Origin: Pleodorina starrii
Lineage: Eukaryota > Chlorophyta > Chlorophyceae > Chlamydomonadales > Volvocaceae
Direction of reading: 5' to 3'
Length of the DNA: 64,000 nucleotides
NCBI GenBank assembly: GCA_030267565.1
Contig: BRXU01000007.1
Coordinates: 1,054,001-1,118,000 of the forward strand
In this document: positions 44,401 through 54,159 of the stretch, one piece after another
How the letters are laid out: each line of letters opens with the position of its first letter
How positions within the stretch are numbered: position 1 is the stretch's first letter
Notes under the pieces: generated by a model
Told to the model about the DNA's origin: nothing
Databases searched by the model: none
What the model saw: only the letters and a program-made list of their open reading frames with translations
Position numbers and translations under genes: made by a program

Positions 44401-47400
44401 CTGTGAAGTCAGACGTGCCTGCTGCTGGTGATGATGATGATGATGATGAGCAGTCCGGCTCAGAGCTGGCGGAGGAGCCACCAGCAGCAGCAGCAGCAGC
44501 TGACGGTGGAGAACAACAGAGCGGTGCAGCATCAGCAGCAGTGAAGTCCGCAACCTCCAAGCAGCCCAAGCCTTCGTTGGGCAGCCGGTTTGCCAAGATG
44601 ATCTTCGGACAGCACCCAGCAGCAGCAGCATCACAAACACCGTCAGCAGCACCGTCAGCCGCTGGTGATGATGAGGCTGATGATGGGGCCACCGATGCAG
44701 AAGGCGATGACCGCAAGCTACCAGCAGCAGAGGCCGCTCAGCAGCAGGGCTCCAGCACGGAGCCTGCTGGGACGACGGTGGTGGGAGCGAGCCCAAAGGC
44801 TGCTGCTGCTGTGGGCAAAAAGGGAAAGCGCAGCAAGGGCGGCAAACTCGGCACTGATAAGCAGCAGGCTGCTGCCGGCGAGACAGCAGCAGCTCCATCT
44901 GCAGACAGCTCGCCGCCACAGCAGCAGGCAGCAGCTAACAGTCCAGTGGCGGGGGAAGATGATGATGCGTCTGCATCTGACGATGGTGGGGAGGTGGTAG
45001 CCTTTGGCCCAGGGGTCAGCAATGAGATCGAGGCATTGGAGTCTGTGGGCCAGGAAGAAAGCCCCGTGCTCAACGCCGCTGCGGGTCCAAGGAGCAAGGG
45101 CAAAAGCAGTCAACAGGCAAGTTCAGAGTTGGTGCCCATATGCACCCACCATACCATGCGTGCCGTGCTGCTATGTACCGTGCATACCTGTCAGCAGCTG
45201 CAAAACGTCCCTGTGTATGTGTAATCACTGGCTTTTATTACGCACCAATGCATTGTGGTGTCCATGGGTACCACGCAAGCGCAGCCCTTATCTACGATGC
45301 AGCCCTATTTTTCTCGTGCGCCCCTGAAAGAACTCAGTCCCTAAATCCCTTTGAAACGTCATGTTTGTTTTGCCGTATGGCTGGATTACCCGTCCATGCT
45401 GTGCCGCAGGGTAAGAAGGTCCGCAAGAAGGTGAGCACCAAGTCACCGTCTGCCAGCAGCACATCGCCGCTGCCGCCTCCCCAAGGACCCAGAGCCAAGC
45501 TGATGCAGAAGCTGCTCAAGCTCTCGGATGTCGTCAATGCGCAGCGAGCAGCAGCCAATAAGGTGAAGACCCAGCAGCCAACGGATGATCGTGGCAGTGC
45601 AGCAGCAGGGGCGGAGGCAGCAGAGGCAGAAGCTGACGCCTCCTCTCCAGCCGAGGCAGCCGACATAACTGTACCAAAGCTACTGCAGCATTTGGTGGCT
45701 GCTGGAGGGGGCGAGCCAGAGGGAGCCACCCAGGCGCGGGAGCAGCAGCAGCAGGAGGAGGTGGATGCCGCATCTGAGGGCTCTGTGAGGGCCAAGTCCG
45801 GCGCCCTGGAGCGACTCAAGAATGCCCTGACATCCAACAGGTGGGTAGCGGCTGCTGGTTAAGACATACAGGAAGGCGTGCGTGCCAGATTATATGTATG
45901 ATATGTGTTCATTCACCCTGCTATCTGTCTGTGCGTGCATGCGTGGCACACGGCGCGCGGTATTGGGTGTATCGTCTCGTTTGTACTTGCGTGGTGCGAT
46001 GGGCCCATCTATCTATCCAGGCTCCCACGCACGCACTTTCCACTACATACGTGCATTGCGTACTGCAGGGCACGGAAAGCTGCTGCTGGAGGCACCGCCA
46101 AATCCAAGAAAAAGAGCAGCAAGCCGGGTCTTGCTGGCGGCAGTGATGGTGGTGCTGGTGGTGACGACAGTGATGGGCAGCAGGATGCAGCGCAGGAGGG
46201 CGGCAGTGCCCAGTCGTCTCCACCTGTGGACCCAGTTATGTGGGGGACACAACGCGCCGCGGCACAGGAAGCGCTCCAACGCACCGCACGAAGTGATACG
46301 GGTGCGTATCTATCTGCGTGAATGCATGCATGGCTGCCGTCACTTTGTACGTACCACTCTTATTATGAGTCTGCCTCCGTCATATATACATTTCGCCGCT
46401 CGATAAATTTCGCGGCCAGAATGCGTGATGACCATATGACCGGAACCACAATGTATTCCCGCGCAATATTTAATTACATACAACCTGCCGTGTGTGGGTT
46501 TCCTTGCGGGTTTAATTAGAAGTGGCTGAAATTAATTTTGAAACTAATTCATTAGAAGTGGCAGGGATTAATTATTTTTATTATGTAGTGGCTGAAATTC
46601 TTTTTTATTAGTTTAATATAGAAGTGGATGTTATTAATCTTAATTAGTTATTATTGTTATTAGCTATTGCTTATCAGGTGCAGCACCAGGAGACCAGGTG
46701 GTTGTTTGAATCAACAGGCCATGGGCGGGCGCACACACATTCGTGATGTTGCACATCAGAAACATAGTTGTTTGCGTACGTTGCGCTCCGCTCCGCTGGC
46801 ACCTGGCACCCGGCTGCAGCAGGCTCCCAAGCATCCCAAAGCAGCAAGCTGAGCATGATGGAACGCATGATGGCATCGCTACGTCGACCCAAGCAGCCGG
46901 CCGAGGTGCAGGTACGTAATAAGCAACAAACCACAATACCACATACATCCGTTCTGTGACATTAAGTGTACATAGACGGATGGCGGGAGGATGCATTGTG
47001 AAATGTTTTCAAGCCAGCTGCACTGCAACTCGCTAGCTCTTGTTCGACTTCACGAACACGCACGCACCAGCAGCAGCAGGGCCGGCGTGCATCGTATGCT
47101 TACTTGTGCACGCTTTCCGCCAACACGTAAGAAAAAAGCAGATAGGATGTGACCCGAGATTTCATAATTAAGATTGTATTGCTGCTTCCCGTCGTTCGTT
47201 TATTTACCGACTGTATGACGATGTCAAGGCAGGCAAGAAACCTGCTGCTGCACCTGCACCTGCATGCACGCACGTGCGCACTGATGATGACGATGTAATT
47301 CGTTGACTCGCAGGAGATGGTGACGTTCCTGGAGGTTCGGGAGCCGAAGGCGGCCTTTGGCGGCAGCGGCGGCGCGGCGTCACCCTTGGGGGGCACCCGG

Positions 47401-48872
47401 CGTGGCACCTCGGGAGCTACCGCCGCCGCCGGCGGCGGCTTGGTCTCCACGCCCACCACGCCCATCCATACCGGAGGTGACGGGGCTGCGGTCCAGCAGC
47501 AGCAGAAGCCGCAGCAGCAGCAGCTGGCAACATCAGGAGTCCCGCCGAGCTCCTCGGGGCGGGGCAGCCCCCGTACCTTGTCCTCGCACCTGCTGCTGGC
47601 GGCAGCTGAGGGCCTAAACAAGTAAGTCACGTATGTCGGTACCATCCATGCATATGCATGTATATATGTGTTTATGTGTACGTGCGTGCGTGTACCGGCC
47701 CTATTTATTTCCGTCCGTACCCAGCGACCTGCCGTACACACCTGCCTCCCCCGAGATAGATATAGGCATATATATAGGCACTCCCAGCCACTCAAGGGAG
47801 GGAGGGGCGGCGGGCAAGGGGCGCGCGCGGTGTTCTGACGATTGAGAGTGTATGTGCTGTCGATCGAGGCAGGCAGTGCAGGCAGCAGAGGCTGTCTCGA
47901 TCTGCTCCACGCATTCGCATTCGCATCCGTACTATCGATCCACGCACGCACGCACTAGCTATCCTACCTTCCTAAACCCCCCAGCAACCCCCAGCAACCT
48001 TCCTTCCTAAACCCCCAGCGTCTGCACGCACCTTACTGGCTTTCTGCACGCACGTGCTCACGTATGTATGTATGCGTGCAGGACGAGTCGCTTGGGCTCC
48101 ACAATCCGCTCGGACCTAAGTGCCACCAACAAAAGTCGCCATCAGGTTCACGGCGGGGAGAACCTGATGGCATCCATCCGTGACCAGCACCAGCAGCGGG
48201 GCAGCACAGAGCAGCGGCAGCGGGGCAGCACAGAGCAGCAGGAGCGGGCGACCCCTACTTTGGCTGCGTCGCCACGAGCTGGCGGCTGGGCGGCGGTGCA
48301 GGTCGGTGGCAGGAACGGCGGCGTATGCACGGATGTGCGACCTATATACATACAATTGAAAGGGTGTGTTGCATCTTGCTTATGAATAGGACTGTGCCTC
48401 CTGCATTGTGCATGCGTGTGCGCACACATGCCACCCGCCCTTTATTACCTCCTGCCTCGCATCGCCTCGAATCTCTTCGCCTCGCTTCGCATCGCCCATG
48501 GTGCAATTACTTGTGTGTTTGTTTTATCTATTCGTTATGCGTGCGTGCGTGCGTACGTGCATGCAGAACGTCGGCGGTGGTGATGTCGCCGGCTCCAGTA
48601 GTGGCGGCGGCGGCGGTGGCGGGCTGGCGGGTGGCAGCAGCACTCCTCCCGGCGGCAGCAGCCCTCTGATGCAGTCACTCATGAAGTCCAGCCTCAACAA
48701 GACAGCGACCATGGTCCGCGGACAGGACGTGGCGCCGGCAGCAGCGTCCATGCAGGCCAGTCTCGAGGTGGGTGGCGGTGGCGGTGGTGATCAGAACCGT
48801 CGGACGACGTCATCGGTTGCGGCCATGGCGAACCAGCTGGCGGATCTGGGGCTGCCCCCCAGCAAGTGGTGA
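38410..48872 (+). CDS. Giant low-complexity charged protein, function unknown
   Basis: Nine exons join in phase: 38410–39746, 40072–40342, 41016–45116, 45410–45840, 46069–46301, 46823–46911, 47314–47621, 48082–48301, 48567–48872; about 2431 aa. I recognise no catalytic domain. Residues about 1–540 are Ala/Gln/Pro/Gly-rich with some ordered stretches (AIQQWLMLVPDHSKTALAKAW; AGDKLTPELVLQYTNHLYGDD). Exon 3 alone encodes 1367 residues. Its first third has patches such as FLVDLDSIKVAVTYIHGQAG; the rest is Ser/Asp/Glu/Lys tracts, including a Lys/Glu run at 42613–42710 and a repeated Lys-Gly-Lys-Glu region at 43500–43810. Small hydrophobic/aromatic islands recur within the charged part (WWPFRRG, FMSRLRFWKR, WLSKFRMGLGKR, LGSRFAKMIFGQ), like repeated short linear motifs. 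The intron after exon 3 uses a GC donor. The start is uncertain: the frame is open upstream of this ATG and a further 5' exon is possible. Confidence 0.65.
40477..40514. repeat. AT-rich 14-bp inverted repeat in an intron
   Basis: Arms 40477–40490 (TATACATGAATAAT) and 40501–40514 are exact reverse complements around a 10-base loop, inside an unusually AT-rich island (about 40430–40540) in intron 2 of the giant gene. A partial third copy (ATTATTCATA) follows at 40523–40532. Confidence 0.85.
43500..43810 (+). repeat. Coding repeat of Lys-Gly-Lys-Glu/Asp units
   Basis: Within exon 3 of the giant gene. Units of 12–18 bases built from AAGGGCAAGGAGAAG and AAGTCCAAGGGCAAGGAG repeat without stops, giving a polyampholyte stretch of about 100 residues in which Lys alternates with Gly, Glu, Asp and Ser. 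The units are nearly identical at the DNA level, which suggests recent expansion. Confidence 0.9.
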
Positions 48873-50641
48873 GGACGGATGGATGGATGGATGGCGGCTG
48901 GATGGATGCATGCATGGATGGATGGCTGGATGGATGCTGCCGTGGACGATGTGTTCGCAGCGTCGGTCCTCATGGTACGGAGGACGGATGGATCATGGGT
49001 GGATGGCCGTCCTTGACCCATGGGTCAAGCGAGCAACGACGGATCGATGGAGAGAAGAGAGAGAGAGTTAATGTGACGGACGTGCGTATATATGTGGGAG
49101 TATGGCAACGTGATGTGCGTGCTAACTAGGCAGGCAGGGTGATGGATGGGTAGGTTCCGTCGATTCAAACCAGCTGCTGCTATGCTGCTGTCCTGATTGC
49201 ATTGACTGGCTGGATGGTAGCTTGGTTGGTTGGTTTGGTGGCCAACTTAGGCGCCGTGAGGCGCACCAGCGCTCGGGTTCGGGTTTTGAACTCCGTCCGT
49301 CGCTCTTGCAGCAACGGCGGGAGCAGCAGGAGCAGGATTTGGGTTTACACTTTGAGCTGGGGTGTGTGGTACATACGCGTAGTGCGTGTGCGTAGTGCGT
49401 GCGTGTGCGTGTATGTGTGCGCGTGTGGTTAGTCTTGTCGTTCAGCAGTCTTGACCACATGCACGCATTTACATTCAAATGCTTGGAACGTACGTAGTTG
49501 TGGCTCGCTGGGCGGCGGGGCCAACTAACAATGAATGCGTGATAAACAAATGGCCATTATTATACATTTGACGCATGTGGCACTTGCTTGTGTATGTGTG
49601 TCATGCAGAACAGCAGACCACCCAGCGTACTGCTTAACGCTCATTCTTGAGCTCATGATTCGCGCGCGTTTTGTTGGTCGTTGGACGAGCGGTTTATTTG
49701 CGTCTGACTGCACAGCCTTGGACCCATGATGAACCCACGAAGCCGCAGTCGGTGGCTTGGCATAGCCGACCGCGGGTGCTGACCTGTCCGTCAGCCAATC
49801 CGCCGTTGGGTGAGGCGGCGGCGGGTGGCGCGTGTGTACGTGCCAGTCGTGCGTGCGTGCGTGTGTGCGTGCGTGGTGCTTCGTTCGTCTCCCGCCGCGT
49901 ATGTACTTGCTTGGGACTCACCTATCAAGTGCAGCAGGTGGCCTACCTTGACCGTCCTATCGAGATATAGTTACAACGAACAACTAAATAACTAACTAAC
50001 GAGTGCATCATGGCACCTGCGTGCTTGACGCTGAACCTGCTGAGTTCTGAGCGAGACGGACGCCACGCACCGGCGATAAGCGTAAGGTGGGGCGCCGTAC
50101 GCTAGCAGGGAATAGCACGTACGGTACGGCGGGTACGGTATTGTACCGCCGCACCTGCATGCTTGCTTGCCCGCACGCGCCATGTTTCCGTCGGCGGTCG
50201 CTCGGCTGGGCGCCTGACAATCGAACTCCTGGTATGGTAACGATAGATGATTATCTATCCGGACTGATGTCATGCATGTGTACACATTTTAATACGATGA
50301 TCGATGAATGGCCCATGCATCCGCCGCCCGGCGTTGTACTGCAGCTGTAGTGAGCGGTTGATGTTTACTAACGTGCGGGAGTCATGTGTCCCGCCGGCCG
50401 CGCGGACGAATAGGTTCGGAAAAGTACGAACGATGATCCATCTTCATGTTGGCGCACCGCGTGGGGTTTCTGCGACTCGTCATTGTTGTTGTTCGCCTCC
50501 CGCGCGCACAGTCCTTCAATAATTAGCTAGATTTGAGGTGAACCAAAGGCCACCCGCCGTACGGTCAGTACAGTCGCACAATTGATCGTCGTACACAGTC
50601 AAAAGAACAATTCACGTGCACTGACCGCCGATTAAGTAAGC
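48873..50641. other. Spacer with microsatellites
   Basis: About 1.8 kb between the giant gene and the minus-strand membrane-protein gene, so the two 3' ends converge here. A GGAT repeat starts right after the stop. GT/GC alternations occur near 49380–49430 and 49838–49880. No gene is supported. Confidence 0.4.
48878..48940 (+). repeat. GGAT/GATG microsatellite
   Basis: An interrupted run of GGAT units (GGATGGATGGATGGAT, then variants with GGCT and GCAT) starts six bases after the giant gene's stop codon, so it probably lies in the 3' UTR. Confidence 0.85.
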
Positions 50642-51346
50642 TCAATGAAGCTCACGCAACTGCCTGCTGCTGCTGGCCGCCGCTGCCACCGCCCGTCCCT
50701 GCAGCTCCCGAAACTCGCGGGCTTTCCTGTCGTACTCGGCTTGCATGGCCTCCAGGGCGCGTGCTCGACGTATGCTGAGGTTCATATTCTGCTCTGCGGC
50801 TGCAAAAGCCAACATTGGAAACGCGAAATACGCACACCTGGTCAATGCAATACACTGAGCACAAAAAGGCGGCGCGTAGTGACGTAGGGCGGGGTGGCTG
50901 CGTTCGTTCAATCAATCTTGGACGTATTTACGACATTACCTTTGAGGGCGGGCCTAGAAAATTTCCGGAATATAAAATAGGGGGGTTTACTCTTTACCAC
51001 CTCCTTCGCGTCCCCCGTCGTCATAGCGTGGAGTCCCTGCCCTCCTGCCGGTGCCGTACGCACCATAATCCGTGTCTCGCGGATGCTGCTTGTGCCGCAG
51101 TCGCCGCCTGAGCCCAAAGTAAGCGGCCAGTAGGGCTACAACAAATAGCAGCAGCAATAGGCTGCTGTGTGTTTTGACGAAGCGCCAGGGCGCTCTTGGC
51201 CCTCGGCCAAGGATAGACGGCCGTTGGACTTCGTCGACAGAGACGCTGCGTGCAGTGGTACTCCTGACGAAGTATGCATCTTTATTGTCGATGACTGCAT
51301 TCCGATACATGCCGCCAGAAACTGAGCTTGAGCTGTTGGAGGCCAT
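50642..51346 (-). CDS. Small single-span membrane protein, unknown
   Basis: Two exons on the minus strand, 51346–50998 and 50799–50642, join in phase and give 168 aa. The first about 58 residues are Ser-rich and polar (MASNSSSSVSGGMYRNAVID, later TTARSVSVDEVQRPSIL). They are followed by one strong membrane span (SSLLLLLFVVALLAAYFG) and a basic stop-transfer patch (LRRRLRHK). The second exon encodes a charged helix (AEQNMNLSIRRARALEAM, then AEYDRKAREFRELQ) likely to form a coiled coil. There is no signal peptide, so a type II or tail-orientated membrane protein is likely. I do not recognise a family. The donor G/GTAAAG and acceptor TTTTGCAG are good. Confidence 0.55.
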
Positions 51347-52225
51347 TTGCAGCAGGCCACCAGACAGTTCAAAGCATTTTTACCCCCCAGCAGATGTGCA
51401 TACGATGCAAGCGAGACAGTTACATGAATAACGTTACGGTAACACTTGTGAAGCTGGGAGAGCTGGGAAGGGGCCGAAAGCAAAGTAAGAGTAATCAACC
51501 TTCGTACGGCAGAGAGTTCAAGAAGTCAGGAACGCCTGTAAGCACGGGTTCTTGATTTGGATAGCGTATTTGTTCAGTTCGTTACTTGTTCAGTTAAGAA
51601 AATGACAACGATACGCGGTGCTGTGAGCGTATCCATTCCGTCGCGAAGCCTGAGGAGGTGCGTGATATGGAGCTTTCCACGTTTCTTCAATGAGTCAACA
51701 TAATTAGCTCGCTTTATTATGGCATCTGCAGATGCAATGGGATCTGCCCGCTCCGGCGGAGCTTTTTGCCTAGGCGTGCGTTCGCTGACGATGCCCCCGG
51801 TAAGCCCACGGCCAATACGACCAAATCTCCATGAATACCCATTCATGGACTTTCCATTCATGGACCTACATTCATAGTCCAAGGGCGGGTGGTCAAGGGG
51901 GAAGGATATACAAGGGAGGGGACGCCCGGGTTCCGTGCGTGACAAATGAAGGAGCGCGGCCCGCAGCAGGCGCCTTGCGATGCAATGAGCGGCGACTCCC
52001 CATCGAGCCTGCATGGTCCCCGGGGGCGTATTGTATGGCGCTTGCCGGACCATATCAGTTATATAAGTTGTTGTACAAGCAAGCCGCGGCGCAACTCCAC
52101 TCCCGCCTTACGTGGCCACACGCACCTACGTGCCCTGCACTCACCCTCACGCCCATCAACCCCGCGCGCGTCTATGCGCAGGCTTCGCCAGCGGCAACTG
52201 CGTCACAGACGCCACGACGAGGGCG
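51347..52225. other. Divergent spacer
   Basis: About 880 bases between the starts of the minus-strand membrane protein and the plus-strand TMEM14 gene, presumably holding both promoters. A tandem CCATTCATGGAC-type repeat occurs at about 51828–51870. No gene is supported. Confidence 0.4.
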
Positions 52226-53732
52226 ATGATTAATGACGTGACCGGCGGCGGAGGTGCAGGATCAGGAAGCGGCGGCGGCAGCGGCGGTGGTGGTGGTGGC
52301 GGTGCAGGCAGCAGCGGCGGCTCGGGCGGATCCCAGCCGCACCCCATGCGCAACTTCACCTTTGCCTTCGCGGCGCTTTTGGCAGGTACGGTACGGTACG
52401 GGCGAGTGAGGGCGGCTCCGCACAACTCTGTTGGGTCCAGATACGCGCCCTGAAGGTCCGCAACCCGCAGTGACCTACACCGCTGCACCCGCACACGTAC
52501 ACCGCCCCCCCACACCGCTTTTCAGCGGCAGTCGCGTGCGGCAGTCGCGTGTCAGTGCACCTGCGCCCCGCTCCCACCGGTAGATTCCGCTTGCAGCTGC
52601 GATGTACGTCTTATCGACAGCAGCATACCAGCATACCAGCATGAGGCAGCGCCGTAAGGAACCATACACCTTGACATGTGCTTCCCGTCGCGCCGCCCCG
52701 CCCCGCCCTGTGTGCTGTCCTGTGCTGTCCTGCCCTCGAATGTCTTCGACGAATCGGGCCAACCACCCTTGCGGCACCTACACGCGCTCACGCGCGCACG
52801 CACGCACGTGCAGCGGGTGGCGTGTTCGCCTTCACACGCAAGGGGAGTGCCCAGTCGCTGAGCGCCGGCGCCGGGGCGTCCCTCATTCTGGCTCTGTGCG
52901 CTCGGTCCATGGTCGGCGCCGCCGCAGCGGGCCCCGCGCGGGTGGCTTTCGGTGAGTGGGTGCGGGTTCGGTCGTTGAGTACCTACCTACCTGTGGGCTT
53001 TGGGGGAGCTGCCGCGGCCGCGGCCGCACACAGGAAGGCGCGGGCAGAGCGCAGCGCTGCGCGGCGCGACTCCAGACAGCACACACAGACAGCACAGCGG
53101 CATGTCCACAACAGTGTACTGCCTGCTGCCGCCCTGTGGGTGCTGCCCGCCCATCTTGGAGCCTACCAGCTGCATTCCACGACCTGTGTGTTGCCGAGCC
53201 TCCCACTGCTACGCCTGCGACCTGCGGCACAAGCGCATCGATCGGGCCGCCCCTGGGTCGTGCGGTACCTACACTCGCCCGCGCCGTCAGCCCTCGCGCG
53301 CGGGTGCTTGCCTATCCACACGTAAATGCAAGCCAGGCCACGCCACGCCACACCGCGCTCGATCCCGACTGCCTGCTGCCCGCTTCGCTCCACCAAGCCT
53401 GGCATCGCCTCACCCAGGGGCAACCTCCAGCATCAACCCGCCCGCTGCTCCTGGCTCCTGGACCGGCTCCTGGCTCCTGGACCGAATGCCCGTTGCTCGT
53501 CTCTCTCTAGCTGTCTACCTACCTCCCTACCTCCCTTTGTGTGTAAAACCCTAAACTGTAAATAATGTCCTCCCCAAAACCCTAAAACCCGAAAACCCGT
53601 TCAGCGCTGTGCACGCTGCTTGGCGTTGTGATGGCGAGCCGCTACAACAACAGCAAGAAGTTCTTCCCGGCGGGGCTGGTGGCGCTGATGTCGCTGTCCC
53701 TGGCCGTGGGCTTCGTGGTGGTGGGCCTCTGA
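52226..53732 (+). CDS. TMEM14/FAX family membrane protein
   Basis: Small hydrophobic protein of the Tmemb_14 family; plant members (FAX) export fatty acids from plastids and animal members act in mitochondria. Three exons join in phase: 52226–52385, 52814–52951, 53605–53732; 141 aa. The body reads RNFTFAFAALLAAGGVFAFT, RKGSAQSLSAGAGASLILAL, then LCTLLGVVMASRYNNSKKFF and PAGLVALMSLSLAVGFVVVG. The order of span, Gly-rich loop with a KGS motif, a Met-x-x-Arg-Tyr motif and a FxPAGLV motif is the family signature. The N-terminus is a Gly/Ser-rich stretch; the frame is open upstream of the chosen ATG, so a longer targeting sequence is possible and location cannot be read. The last exon has a broken copy at 58445. 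Confidence 0.85.
53569..53600 (+). repeat. Telomere-like CCCTAAAA motif in TMEM14 intron 2
   Basis: CCCCAAAACCCTAAAACCCG followed by AAAACCC, directly before the acceptor at 53604. CCCTAAAA is the complement of the Chlamydomonas telomere unit TTTTAGGG. Another AAACCCTAAAC lies at 53547–53557. Only about two to three degenerate units are present. Confidence 0.6.
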
Positions 53733-54159
53733 TGAAAGGGCCTTGGTTTTCGTAGAGGGCAGTTGGAGGGGGTCGGGAAAGGCGGGGAAAAGTGGACAAG
53801 TATGTACCGCGGGTGGTCACATGCGGTCACATGCCCGCCAGCTCCTTCACCGCTGACTGCAGAGGCTGCGACCTTGCCGGCCTGCCTTGAACGCGGCGAG
53901 CAAAGGCGTCGCCACGTGGTCGATGGACTGCCGGGCATTGCCGGACGGGTGGCGCACGGAAGCACGGCAATGATATGACGGTGATGATGTGGAGGAAGGG
54001 GGAGAGGTACGGGGCCTGACCGGATGGCTGCCCGGGTCGGTGGGGCGCCACGTATGCAGCACGCACCGGCGGTGTTGTTGGCCCCATGCTCTCGCGGGCA
54101 GGCAGGCCGGGCGTGGTGCTGGCGGACGTGGCCCTTTCACGCCTTCCGTGAACTCACAT

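Noticed and set aside
48878..48940. CRISPR-like regular repeat
   Set aside because: It is a simple GGAT microsatellite with no spacers.
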